The translations under genes were made by a program, and so were the position numbers. Below, piece after piece: positions 33,529 through 41,872 of a DNA stretch of 64,000 nt (its first letter is position 1; each line of letters begins with the position of its first letter). The stretch covers positions 62,001 to 126,000 of the forward strand of contig NZ_JAMFLH010000006.1 in assembly GCF_023501975.1 (NCBI RefSeq), given 5' to 3'. The notes under the pieces were generated by a model. It worked only from the letters and a program-made list of their open reading frames with translations, did not search any database and was not told the origin of the DNA. The stretch comes from Altererythrobacter sp. KTW20L (GTDB lineage: Bacteria; Pseudomonadota; Alphaproteobacteria; Sphingomonadales; Sphingomonadaceae).

Positions 33529-34302
33529 ATGGCCACCCAGTTGAAACCCGCAACCGACAAGCCGCCGATGGATTGTTCCGCCGAAGAATGGCAGGCGCGG
33601 CTGGAGCTTGCCGCCTGCTATCGCATCTTCGATCACATGGGCTGGTGCGAAGGCATCTACAACCACATCACCCTGCGCATTCCGGGAGAACGCGATGCCT
33701 TCCTGATCAACCCTTTCGGCCTGATGTGGGACGAGGTGACCGCGTCGAACCTCATCAAGATCGATGGCGAGGGCAACAAGCTGGCCCCCAGCGAGCACCA
33801 TGTGAACCTGGCCGGTTTTACCCAGCACGCCACCTTCCACAAGGCGCTCGACTGGGCCCATGCCATTGTCCACACCCACACGCCCGATACCATGGCGGTA
33901 TGCTGTTCGAAGGAAGGGCTGCAGCCGACCAATTTCTATTCGTGCTTCTTCGAGGGCCTCGTCGGCTACCACGATTTCGAAGGCATCACCGTGCGCGCGG
34001 AAGAGGGCGAGCGGCTGGTGCGCAACCTTGGCAACCGGCAGGTGCTGATGCTGCGCAACCACGGCCCGGTGCTGATGGGCAAGACCATCTACGAGATGTT
34101 CTTCCTTTATTACATGTTCCAGCGCGCCTGCGAGGTGCAGGTGAAGACCCTGTCGATGGGCGAGGCGATTACCGTGCCGCCCGAAGTGATCGAGGTCCAC
34201 CAGCGCGACCGCGACCTGATGCTGGTGGACGATTTCGGCAAGCTTGATTTCAAGGCCTGGACCCGGCGGATCGACAAGATCGATTCCTCCTGGCGCAACT
34301 GA
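33529..34302 (+). CDS. Class II aldolase/adducin family protein
   Basis: A 257-residue zinc-dependent aldolase-fold protein. ATG 33529 was chosen because GAGGA lies 9 nt upstream, better than ATG 33523. GWCEGIYNHITLRIP is the family's substrate-phosphate-loop region, APSEHHVN follows, and IVHTHTPDTMA supplies the HxH zinc ligands, with LRNHGPVLMG providing the third histidine. Members cleave or decarboxylate hydroxy-keto acids (fuculose-phosphate aldolase, HpaI-unrelated decarboxylases). It faces the cupin operon divergently and probably works in the same route. No phosphate-sugar genes are near. Confidence 0.8.
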   Translation: MATQLKPATDKPPMDCSAEEWQARLELAACYRIFDHMGWCEGIYNHITLRIPGERDAFLINPFGLMWDEVTASNLIKIDGEGNKLAPSEHHVNLAGFTQHATFHKALDWAHAIVHTHTPDTMAVCCSKEGLQPTNFYSCFFEGLVGYHDFEGITVRAEEGERLVRNLGNRQVLMLRNHGPVLMGKTIYEMFFLYYMFQRACEVQVKTLSMGEAITVPPEVIEVHQRDRDLMLVDDFGKLDFKAWTRRIDKIDSSWRN

Positions 34303-34319
34303 GGCAAGCCTGACTCGCG

Positions 34320-34883
34320 ATGCCTGCGCTCACCGTCAACGACCGGCCGGTCATGTTCGACATGGATTCGCAGACGCCCCTGTTGTGGGCGCTGCGCGAT
34401 GCGGCCAACCTCACCGGCACCAAATACGGCTGCGGGGTGGGCGACTGCGGCGCCTGCATGGTGCTGATCGATGGCGAGGCACTGCGTAGCTGCCTTGTCA
34501 CCCTGGCCGAGGCGGAGGGGCGGTTTGTTACCACCATCGAAGGCCTGAGCCGCGATCGCAGCCATCCGGTGCAGCAGGCCATGGTGGCCGAACAGGCGAT
34601 CCAGTGCGGGTTCTGCACGCCGGGCATAGTGATCGCGGCGGCGGGGCTACTGGCGCGCAATCCCTCGCCCAGCGAGGAGGACATCGTGGCCGCCGTGCCC
34701 AACCTGTGCCGCTGCGGAGTCTATCCCCGGCTGGTCTCTGCAATCCAGCGCGCCGGGCGGGTGGCGCGTCGGCGCGAACGGATCAGTGCCGCGCCCGCTC
34801 CCGGCATCGATCCGGCTGATGCCGCCCGCGCGGTCCCGGCGATGGGAACGGGCGATGCAGCGTCGATGGAGGAAGCAGAATGA
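34320..34883 (+). CDS. [2Fe-2S] subunit of a xanthine-oxidase-type hydroxylase, orphan
   Basis: A 187-residue iron-sulfur protein. YGCGVGDCGACMV plus a fourth cysteine (Cys38, 43, 46 and 58) hold the plant-type cluster; IQCGFCTPG and LCRCG (Cys96, 99, 130 and 132) hold the second. This is the small subunit of molybdenum hydroxylases such as isoquinoline 1-oxidoreductase. The molybdopterin subunit that normally follows is absent: arsC starts in a 4-base ATGA overlap. The C-terminal 40 residues are an Ala/Arg/Pro-rich extension. The partner may be encoded elsewhere, or the protein may have lost it. Confidence 0.82.
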   Translation: MPALTVNDRPVMFDMDSQTPLLWALRDAANLTGTKYGCGVGDCGACMVLIDGEALRSCLVTLAEAEGRFVTTIEGLSRDRSHPVQQAMVAEQAIQCGFCTPGIVIAAAGLLARNPSPSEEDIVAAVPNLCRCGVYPRLVSAIQRAGRVARRRERISAAPAPGIDPADAARAVPAMGTGDAASMEEAE

Positions 34884-35221
34884 AAGCGACCATCTGGCAC
34901 AATCCGCGCTGCAGCAAGTCGCGCAATGCGCTGCAATTGCTGCGGGACAACGGATACGAGGTGGACGTGATCGAATACCTGCGCGATCCGCCTACGCGCG
35001 CCACTCTGGCCCGGCTCTATGCATCAGCGGGGATGGAACCAGCCCAAGGGCTGCGCATTACCGGCACTGATGCAGTGGCGCGTGGCTTGCCAAACGCCTC
35101 GGCTGACGAGGTGCTCGATGCCATGGCGGCAGATCCGTCGCTGATCGAGCGGCCCTTGGTAGAGACGGGCAAAGGCGTGCGGCTGGGCCGTCCGACCGAA
35201 CAACTGCAGGAGATCATGTGA
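34880..35221 (+). CDS. arsC: ArsC-family (glutaredoxin-type) reductase
   Basis: A 113-residue thioredoxin-fold protein. HNPRCSKSRNAL carries the catalytic Cys11 and RPLVETGKGVRLGRP carries the arginine-rich substrate loop of glutaredoxin-dependent arsenate reductases. No arsenite exporter or arsR is adjacent, so it may be one of the YffB/Spx-like members with another role. Its start overlaps the [2Fe-2S] gene by 4 bases, so it is the last gene of the aldolase transcript. 120 bp separate it from the methyltransferase gene. Confidence 0.82.
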   Translation: MKATIWHNPRCSKSRNALQLLRDNGYEVDVIEYLRDPPTRATLARLYASAGMEPAQGLRITGTDAVARGLPNASADEVLDAMAADPSLIERPLVETGKGVRLGRPTEQLQEIM

Positions 35222-35340
35222 CTGTCTTTCGGGACAGATCGCCGACAAGCCATTGCCAAGCGGCTGCACATTTGCAATCTCGCTGGCAATCCTCATAGGC
35301 GCACAGGCGTCGACACGTTGCAGGAGCAGGCAATTTTCCT

Positions 35341-35967
35341 ATGAATGGCAATGAACTGGCCGAACAGCGGGTGTTGCCGCGCCTGCTGGGCAGGATCACG
35401 CGTGCGATGGGCCCGGCAGGGGTTTTCTTCCAGGGCTTCCTCGAGCATCCGCGCATGGTCGGCGCCATGCTCCCCTCTAGCCCGGCGGTGGTCAAGGCCA
35501 TGCTGTCGCGGGTCGATTGGCCCAGCACCCGCCTGTTCATCGAATATGGCCCCGGCGTGGGCACCTTCTGCCAGCCGGTGCTCGACCGCCTGCCGCGCGA
35601 CGGCGAACTGCTGGTGATCGACACCAACCCGCTATACATTGATTATCTGCGCCGCACGATTACCGACAGCCGGTTCCACGCAGTGCTCGGTTCGGCCGAG
35701 GATGTGGAGGAAATCGTCCGCTCGATCGGCCACGACAAGGCGGACTACGTGCTGTCTGGCCTGCCGTTTTCCACCCTGCCGGATGGCGTGGGACAGGCGA
35801 TTGTCGCTGCCACGGCGCGGGTCATCCGCCAGGGCGGGGCCTTCCTGACATACCAGTACAGGCACTCCGCACTCGAGTTCACCATGCGCCATTTCCCGCG
35901 CGTGGAAACGGCCAAGGTCTGGGCCAATATCCCGCGCTGCCTGCTTGCCTGGGGCTGGCAGGACTAG
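35341..35967 (+). CDS. SAM-dependent methyltransferase, phospholipid N-methyltransferase-like
   Basis: A 208-residue class I methyltransferase. FIEYGPGVGTFCQPVL is motif I (the AdoMet glycine loop), LVIDTNPLYIDYL motif post-I, and ADYVLSGLPFSTLP motif IV. The N-terminal FFQGFLEHPRMVGAMLPSSP matches the PmtA-like group, which methylates phosphatidylethanolamine toward phosphatidylcholine. The short length fits PmtA. The ATG is preceded by AGGAG a few bases upstream. A divergent role, for instance on another amphipathic substrate, cannot be excluded. Confidence 0.75.
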   Translation: MNGNELAEQRVLPRLLGRITRAMGPAGVFFQGFLEHPRMVGAMLPSSPAVVKAMLSRVDWPSTRLFIEYGPGVGTFCQPVLDRLPRDGELLVIDTNPLYIDYLRRTITDSRFHAVLGSAEDVEEIVRSIGHDKADYVLSGLPFSTLPDGVGQAIVAATARVIRQGGAFLTYQYRHSALEFTMRHFPRVETAKVWANIPRCLLAWGWQD

Positions 35968-35993
35968 GCTGGTTTAGCCGCCAGTCGAACAGC

Positions 35994-36833
35994 CTAGTCG
36001 AACACTGCGGTCGCCCCGCCAGGGACAGCGCCGGACAACTGGCGGTGGATCGCTGCCAGCACCGCGACCATTACTGCCACCAGGCCCATGGTCAGCACCC
36101 CGCCGCCGACCGCGCTGACGATCAGTCCGACTTCCTCGCCCAGTAGTGAAGCCGCCGCGAACACCATGCCGGCAACTAGCGAAATGACGAGGAACGCCAC
36201 GATCAGCAGCAGGATGAAGCCGAAGATCCTCAGCGAGTTGCTCTTGGTCAGCCGCCACGATCGCTTGAGCGCGGTGAGCGGGTTCATCTCGCGTTCGATC
36301 CCGATGACCGGCGTTACCAGGATGAGCTTGATCATCGCATAGACCAGGCCGACCAGCAGGATCAGTCCCGCGATGCCAGCCGCCACCGGCGAGGCCGATG
36401 CCAGCAGCAGGAAGACCATGGCCAAGGCCAGGTAGCCGAAGACGATGATAAGCTGGGTGGCGATGTAGGTCGGCAAGGCGCGCAGGCCGAAGCCCAGCGC
36501 TTCGCCCACCGTGGGGCGGGAGCGGTCGGTCAGCAGGGCCAGCAGGCCAATGGTGCCGATGGCCTGCGCCAGGCCGATCAGAAGGAACATCCACCATACG
36601 TCCTGGAACCAGGCGCCCATCTCGGCGGAAAGCTGGGCCATGACCTGATCCGGGTTGGCCTGAACGCCCGGAGGGGGTGTTGCCGCAGCTGGTGCCTGCG
36701 GAGCGAATAGCGACATGGCGACGTTGGGCAGCAGGAAGAACACCCCTGCAACGACTGCCACGACCTGCCGGTTGGCGGAAAGCATGGCGACCGCATCATT
36801 CCATGCCCGGCCCATGTCCAGCTTGATTGCCAT
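35994..36833 (-). CDS. Multi-pass membrane protein, GPDPase-membrane-domain-like
   Basis: A 279-residue protein with about six hydrophobic segments (25-45, 85-105, 120-145, 150-175, 200-225, 235-260). An amphipathic N-terminus (AWNDAVAMLSANRQ) and NPLTALKRSWRLTKSN before helix 5 recall the membrane domain shared with glycerophosphodiester phosphodiesterases and related YciC-like proteins. No catalytic domain is attached. Function unknown. It is divergent from lipB. Confidence 0.65.
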   Translation of the reverse strand: MAIKLDMGRAWNDAVAMLSANRQVVAVVAGVFFLLPNVAMSLFAPQAPAAATPPPGVQANPDQVMAQLSAEMGAWFQDVWWMFLLIGLAQAIGTIGLLALLTDRSRPTVGEALGFGLRALPTYIATQLIIVFGYLALAMVFLLLASASPVAAGIAGLILLVGLVYAMIKLILVTPVIGIEREMNPLTALKRSWRLTKSNSLRIFGFILLLIVAFLVISLVAGMVFAAASLLGEEVGLIVSAVGGGVLTMGLVAVMVAVLAAIHRQLSGAVPGGATAVFD

Positions 36834-36907
36834 TGTTCATTCGTCCCTTCGATCGCCTTTGCGCTTGATAAGCCGGTCAACAGGTTGCACGCAACAGGCA
36901 GCCTGCC

Positions 36908-37558
36908 ATGATGCACGATCTTCCCTTTCCCGAATGGCGCGTATCGCCCCAACAGGTGCCCTATCGCGAGGCGCTGGCCGAACAGGAAGCGCGGGCGGCC
37001 GCCATCCGCAGCGGCTCGGCGGGCGAACTCATCTGGCTGCTGGACCATCCGCCAGTCTATACCGCCGGGACCAGCGCCGACCCCGCCGAAGTGCTCGATG
37101 CGCGGTTCGACGTGGTGGAGACCGGGCGCGGCGGGCGGCATACCTATCACGGGCCGGGCCAGCGGGTGACCTATGTCCTGCTGGACCTGGCCAAGCGCGG
37201 GGGCGACGTGCGGCGGTTCGTCCACGGGCTGGAAAGCTGGGTGATCGCCACGCTCGGCAACTTCGGCGTGGAAAGCTGGGCCGTGCCCGACCGCGTCGGC
37301 ATCTGGACCCGCGACATCGACGGGCGCGAGGCCAAGATCGGCGCCATCGGCGTGCGCGTACGGCGCTGGGTGACGATGCACGGCTTTGCGGTGAACCTGT
37401 CGCCCGATCTCACCCATTTCACCGGCATCGTGCCCTGCGGCATCGCCGAATATGGCGTCACCAGCATGGAACGGCTCGGCATTGCCCTTGCGCCGGGGGA
37501 ATGGGATGAGGCATTGCGCAGCACCAGCGGCGCCTTCCTTGCTGCTTTGGGAGAATGA
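36908..37558 (+). CDS. lipB: Octanoyltransferase LipB
   Basis: A 216-residue enzyme that moves octanoyl from acyl-carrier protein to lipoyl domains, the first step of lipoate synthesis. [31 protein letters not shown] and [18 protein letters not shown] (conserved Lys) are the family motifs; GIVPCGI carries the catalytic cysteine. Two ATG codons in tandem (36908, 36911) are possible starts. Its stop overlaps the following lipoprotein gene by 4 bases. lipA is not in the window. Confidence 0.95.
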   Translation: MMHDLPFPEWRVSPQQVPYREALAEQEARAAAIRSGSAGELIWLLDHPPVYTAGTSADPAEVLDARFDVVETGRGGRHTYHGPGQRVTYVLLDLAKRGGDVRRFVHGLESWVIATLGNFGVESWAVPDRVGIWTRDIDGREAKIGAIGVRVRRWVTMHGFAVNLSPDLTHFTGIVPCGIAEYGVTSMERLGIALAPGEWDEALRSTSGAFLAALGE

Positions 37559-37866
37559 CTGTGATGACCGCCCCGCGCCTGTCCTACCTCGCTCCTGCTG
37601 CGGCACTGCTCGTGCTGCTGGCCGCCTGCACGGACGATGCGCCGGTAGAAGAGACGGGCGGCAGCGCTTCGGGCGAGATCCTGCCCGGCTCGATCAGCGA
37701 TGAAATGATCGCATCCGACACCCTGCAATCGCAGCCGCCGCTGATGGCGGACGAACCGCGCTCGACCGGCACGGCTGGCGGCGGTGCGGCGGATGAGGGT
37801 GCGGAGGGCTCGGAAGAGGGCGCGGCCGAAGCTGTGTCTGCGGTCGAAGAGGCCGAAGCCGAGTAG
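37555..37866 (+). CDS. Small acidic lipoprotein
   Basis: A 103-residue protein with a lipoprotein signal: hydrophobic [14 protein letters not shown] with the lipobox cysteine near residue 25. The mature part is Glu/Ala/Gly-rich, strongly acidic at the end (AVEEAEAE) and probably disordered. The start overlaps lipB (ATGA), an alternative ATG lies at 37564. Function unknown. The gene converges on the CitE-like lyase gene with a 5-bp gap. Confidence 0.65.
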   Translation: MTVMTAPRLSYLAPAAALLVLLAACTDDAPVEETGGSASGEILPGSISDEMIASDTLQSQPPLMADEPRSTGTAGGGAADEGAEGSEEGAAEAVSAVEEAEAE

Positions 37867-37871
37867 GCTAG

Positions 37872-38753
37872 TCAGACCTGCCCCAGCAGCCGTTTCGCCC
37901 GCTGCAGGTGCGGCGTTTCCACCATCCGCCCGTCCAGCGCCAGCGCGCCCGCGCCCGGATTGGCGGCGAACAAGTCCACCATGGCGCGCGCTTCTGCCAG
38001 TTGCCCTGCCGATGGAGTGAAGGCGGCGTTGATCACCGGCACCTGGTCGGGATGGATTGCCAGCATCCCGGCGAACCCGTCGGCAAAGCTGTCTGCAGCA
38101 AGGCGCTTCAGCGTGTCGAGATCCCGGTATTCGGCATGGAGCGTATCCACCGGCGCCAACCCGCGGGCATGGGCGGCCAGCAGAACCTGGGCGCGCACCA
38201 TGCGGAACACGTCGGTCCAGAGACCTGCACCGTCGCGCTTGCGGCTCGCGCTCAGCGCAGCGGCAAGGTCTTCCGCGCCCCAGGTGAGACCGGCAAGACG
38301 CGGCATGTCCTCGCGGGCGAATTCGCCGATGTTCAGGGCCGATTGCGGGGTTTCGCCCAGCATCGGCAGCACGCGGGTGGAACCGGGCTGGATACCGCTG
38401 CGCTGCTCCACTTCATAGATTTCGGCCGCCAGCATCCGCATCTCGTCCATTCCCAGCGCCTTGGGCACCACCAGACCATCGGGCCGCGCGCGCATCACTT
38501 GCGCCAGGTCATCGCGCCACAGGTGCCCGCCGACCGGATTGATCCGCACCCAGCGCTGGAACTGCCCGCCCGACACCACCTGCTGGCGGTGCGCGTTGAG
38601 CCACTGCACCACCATTTCGCGCGCCAGCCCCTTGGACTGCGGGGCGACCGCGTCCTCCAGGTCCACCACCACCACATCGGCGCCGCATCCGGCCACCTTG
38701 GCCAGCTTGGCTTCGCTGTCGCCGGGGACGAACAGCCAGGAACGGGTCTTCAT
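37872..38753 (-). CDS. HpcH/HpaI aldolase family, CitE-like CoA-ester lyase
   Basis: A 293-residue TIM-barrel protein. The start at 38753 gives the standard MKTRSWLFVPGDSEAKL opening and follows GGAG by 8 nt; the longer frame upstream is leader. VVVDLEDAVAP is the Mg-binding Glu/Asp motif, VRINP the CoA-phosphate motif, LPMLGETPQSALN has the second Glu, and LTWGAEDLAAAL the Asp ligand. It cleaves or hydrolyses a (3S)-malyl-, citramalyl- or similar CoA ester. No citrate lyase alpha or gamma subunits are near, so it is a stand-alone CitE homologue. Confidence 0.85.
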   Translation of the reverse strand: MKTRSWLFVPGDSEAKLAKVAGCGADVVVVDLEDAVAPQSKGLAREMVVQWLNAHRQQVVSGGQFQRWVRINPVGGHLWRDDLAQVMRARPDGLVVPKALGMDEMRMLAAEIYEVEQRSGIQPGSTRVLPMLGETPQSALNIGEFAREDMPRLAGLTWGAEDLAAALSASRKRDGAGLWTDVFRMVRAQVLLAAHARGLAPVDTLHAEYRDLDTLKRLAADSFADGFAGMLAIHPDQVPVINAAFTPSAGQLAEARAMVDLFAANPGAGALALDGRMVETPHLQRAKRLLGQV

Positions 38754-38836
38754 AGGCAATGCTCCGGGGCCAGCAAATTGGGGCCAGCGCGACACTCGCT
38801 GCGGCTGATACCAGAGCGGCCCTTAGGGGCAAAACC

Positions 38837-40168
38837 CTAAGAGCTTGGTGAAAGTGCGCGGTTAAAGGCGGTAAAGCTGTTTTCGAGCGTGGCGAGGTCC
38901 GGGCCGGTCAGCACGGTGCGGGCCTGTTCGATCAGGCGGCGGCCTTCCAGCCGCAGCACTTCGCGCCTGGCTGGCGAGGCGATCGGGGCGGCGGCATTTT
39001 CCAGGCAGTCGAACATCACCATGGCGGCGATGCGGCTGGTTGCCGCCGCAGAACGGAAGGCACCGAATCCGCGCGCAACGTAATGGGCGAAATCGTCGGT
39101 CAGGGGCCATACGCGGCATGGCTCGCCATCATCCTCGCCGATCCGCTTTTCGAGGCTCCGGGTGCCCAGTTCCGCCGTAGCCGCGCCCAGCCAGTGCAGC
39201 GCGGTGATGGCGGTAAAGGGATCGTTGATGCCCGGCGACAGGGCGCGCAGGCCGATCTCGACCAGTTCGTCGATCAGGAACTGCGCATCCTGTTCGGGCG
39301 TGCGTGATGCACCCAGCGAGAAATGCTCGTGGATCGCACCGCACAGATCGTCGGTCGGGCCGATGCCGCACAGTTCGGCCATCACTACACCGGGATGGAC
39401 GAAATCGCCGGTCCGCACTTTCAGTACGATGTCGCGGTCCGCCTCGCGCCCCAACCGGTCGAGCGCGGCAAAATCGACCAGTTGGATATAGCCCGCCTTG
39501 TTGGCATGGACCGGCACGCCCGTGGGGCGCGCGCCATTGGCGTCGCCATCGCCCTGTTCGGGATAGGTCTTGTGCACGGCCTCGATCAGCCGCTTGCCGA
39601 TACCTTTCAGCACGTTGTCGATGCGGATGCCCGATGGCACATGGTTGAGGAAATAGACCAGCACGCCGATCGCCACGGCCAGTAGGATATAGGCCACCAG
39701 CAAGCTCAGCTGCGGCACGAAGCCGGACTGGACGGTGGCATCGGCAGCTTCGGCAAAGATGCTTGCCGTCTCGTCCTCGCCGCGCACCGCGCGCAGCACG
39801 GTGATGGCATAGACGAAGGTGCCGATGAAGGTGGCTAGGGAGAACTGGTTGCCCTTGTCCTCCATGAAATTGGTCAGCAGGCGCGGGCCATAGGTGCCGC
39901 TGGCATAGCTCACCGCCACGATGGTGATGGAAAACACGGTGGAGGCGACCGCGATCATCGCGCTGGCCATCACCGTCAGCGTGCGGCTGGCGCCATCCGG
40001 CCGCGCCTGGGTGAACCACGACAGGTCATCGAGGAAGTCGGCCGCCCCGCTGCGGTCGATCCACACCAGCAGGAATGCCAGCGCCGCGCCGATCACCGCG
40101 AACAGAGCAGGATAGAACCAGTAGTTCGCGTTCAGGCGGGCCCAGAGCCAGCGGATTTGAGCTGTCAT
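38837..40168 (-). CDS. DUF2254 membrane protein
   Basis: A 443-residue predicted inner-membrane protein. Hydrophobic segments lie near 16-38, 62-88, 108-128 and 148-170, with a large soluble C-terminal part that includes LSPGINDPFTAITALHWLG, a strongly conserved DUF2254 stretch. Function is unknown; the family is widespread. It is transcribed leftward from nadA's side, 42 bp after the nadA stop. Confidence 0.82.
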   Translation of the reverse strand: MTAQIRWLWARLNANYWFYPALFAVIGAALAFLLVWIDRSGAADFLDDLSWFTQARPDGASRTLTVMASAMIAVASTVFSITIVAVSYASGTYGPRLLTNFMEDKGNQFSLATFIGTFVYAITVLRAVRGEDETASIFAEAADATVQSGFVPQLSLLVAYILLAVAIGVLVYFLNHVPSGIRIDNVLKGIGKRLIEAVHKTYPEQGDGDANGARPTGVPVHANKAGYIQLVDFAALDRLGREADRDIVLKVRTGDFVHPGVVMAELCGIGPTDDLCGAIHEHFSLGASRTPEQDAQFLIDELVEIGLRALSPGINDPFTAITALHWLGAATAELGTRSLEKRIGEDDGEPCRVWPLTDDFAHYVARGFGAFRSAAATSRIAAMVMFDCLENAAAPIASPARREVLRLEGRRLIEQARTVLTGPDLATLENSFTAFNRALSPSS

Positions 40169-40209
40169 AGGTTAAGGAACGCCCGGGCGCCCGGAAAGTT
40201 GCTGCGGGT

Positions 40210-41196
40210 TCACGCCCGCCCCAGATCACCCTTGCCCACGGTGCCTGCGGCCATCTCCAGCATGGCATCCAGGCTCTTCTTGGCCTGCAACCGCAGCCCT
40301 TCCTCGATCTCGATCCGCGGCTGCAGGTCACGCAGGGCGATGTAGAGTTTTTCCAGCGTATTGAGCGCCATATAGGGGCAGATATTGCAGTTGCAGTTGC
40401 CGTCCGCACCCGGCGCGCCGATGAAGTTCTTTTCCGGCAGGGCCTTTTCCATCTGGTGGATGATGTGCGGCTCGGTCGCCACGATCAGGGTATCGCCGGG
40501 GAAGGTCTTGGCGAAGTTGAGGATGCCGCTGGTCGATCCGACATAGTCGGCATGGTCCACGATATGTGGCGGACATTCCGGGTGCGCGGCCACGGGTGCA
40601 TCGGGATGCTGTTGCTTCAGCTTGATGAGTTCGCGCTCGCTGAACGCCTCGTGGACGATGCAGACGCCCGGCCACAACAGCATCTCGCGGTCGAACTTGC
40701 GGTTGAGATAGCCGCCGAGGTGACGGTCGGGGCCGAAGATGATCTTCTGGTCCTTGGGGATCTGGCTGAGGATCGTCTCGGCGCTGGAACTGGTGACGAT
40801 CACGTCGCTCAAGGCTTTAACCTCGGTCGAACAGTTGATGTAGGTCAGTGCGATATGATCCGGGTGCCGTTCACGGAAGGCGGCGAATTTTTCGGGCGGA
40901 CAGGAGTCTTCCAGCGAACAGCCGGCGTCCATGTCGGGCAGGACCACGATCTTGTCTGGCGACAGGATCTTGGCAGTCTCGGCCATGAACTTCACGCCGC
41001 AAAAGGCGATCACTTCCGCATCGGTATCGGCGGCCTTCTTGCTCAGTTCCAGGCTGTCGCCCACGAAGTCTGCCAGGTCCTGCAATTCGGGGCGCTGATA
41101 ATAATGGGCCAGGATCACGGCCTTGCGCTCCACCCGCAGGCGGTTGATTTCTTCGAGCAGGTCCACGCCGGCGGGGATCTTGGTATCGACGCTCAT
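40210..41196 (-). CDS. nadA: Quinolinate synthase A
   Basis: A 328-residue [4Fe-4S] enzyme making quinolinate from iminoaspartate and dihydroxyacetone phosphate in NAD synthesis. AHYYQRPELQDLADFVGDSL is the first domain motif, FCGVKFMAETAKIL, AHPECPPHIVD and CNCNICPYMALNTL supply the three cluster cysteines. A GATHGR-like region is represented by TGSTSGI-type sequence (YVGSTSGILNF). It overlaps the upstream DUF4230 gene by 4 bases. nadB and nadC are elsewhere. Confidence 0.95.
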   Translation of the reverse strand: MSVDTKIPAGVDLLEEINRLRVERKAVILAHYYQRPELQDLADFVGDSLELSKKAADTDAEVIAFCGVKFMAETAKILSPDKIVVLPDMDAGCSLEDSCPPEKFAAFRERHPDHIALTYINCSTEVKALSDVIVTSSSAETILSQIPKDQKIIFGPDRHLGGYLNRKFDREMLLWPGVCIVHEAFSERELIKLKQQHPDAPVAAHPECPPHIVDHADYVGSTSGILNFAKTFPGDTLIVATEPHIIHQMEKALPEKNFIGAPGADGNCNCNICPYMALNTLEKLYIALRDLQPRIEIEEGLRLQAKKSLDAMLEMAAGTVGKGDLGRA

Positions 41197-41864
41197 TCGC
41201 TCGTTTCTCCATCGAAGCGGACATTTACCGTAACGTCGCCATAGCCTGCGACCTGCAGCGGTATAGCCAGATTTTGCCGGATTGCATCCCTTGCCGCCGT
41301 GCGCGCCAGGGCAAGGATCTCGGGGTTGCGGGCAAAGGCCACTGCGTTGCGTTCGGCCACTTGCGAATTGCTGCGGCTGAGCGCGGTCGAGGCAGTGCGG
41401 CTTACGAACACGCCTTCGGTGAAAATGCGTGCCCGCGCTTCATCGAGGTTGGGACGCGAGATGCGCAGGGTGGGGATGGTCACATCGAGCACCTGCTCGT
41501 CCGCCGACCAGCGGAAGCTGTCGCGCGTCATGTCCGACAGGTCGATGCGGTATTCCACCGTGGCGGGCACCAGCATGGCCTGGCGCGAGGCGAGCAGGTC
41601 CACATCGAACGGGCCGACGCTGGGGGTATTGGTGCTTTCGGCCACCACTTCGAACCGCGAGCTGAACACGGTGAGCGAATTCTGCCGCTCGAACGCGATC
41701 ATCGCGCTGGTGATGACATCGCCCTCCTCCTCGTGGAAATAGGCCCGCCAGGTCAGCCAGCTTGTCGCCACCAGCAGCACCGCCACGATGATCCACGGAG
41801 CGCGGCGAAGCGGCGCGAGTTGCTGTTCCAGTGTCCGGCTGGCGGGAGGGGGGTGATCGTCCAT
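41193..41864 (-). CDS. DUF4230 membrane-anchored protein
   Basis: A 223-residue protein from ATG 41864 (the frame opens earlier, but MDDHPPP gives a better start). One membrane anchor (PWIIVAVLLVATSWLTW, about 22-38) precedes a periplasmic part with SSRFEVVAESTN and VPATVEYRIDLSDMTRDSF, which is the DUF4230 pattern. Function unknown. It is translationally coupled to nadA (ATGA overlap), which is conserved nowhere I know of, so the link may be just operonic. Confidence 0.7.
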   Translation of the reverse strand: MDDHPPPASRTLEQQLAPLRRAPWIIVAVLLVATSWLTWRAYFHEEEGDVITSAMIAFERQNSLTVFSSRFEVVAESTNTPSVGPFDVDLLASRQAMLVPATVEYRIDLSDMTRDSFRWSADEQVLDVTIPTLRISRPNLDEARARIFTEGVFVSRTASTALSRSNSQVAERNAVAFARNPEILALARTAARDAIRQNLAIPLQVAGYGDVTVNVRFDGETSE

Positions 41865-41872
41865 GCAGTCCT

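Noticed and set aside
38822-38841. CTTAGGG/CCCTAAG stem-loop at the DUF2254 stop
   Set aside because: 7-bp stem overlapping the stop codon without a following T-run; not a convincing terminator.
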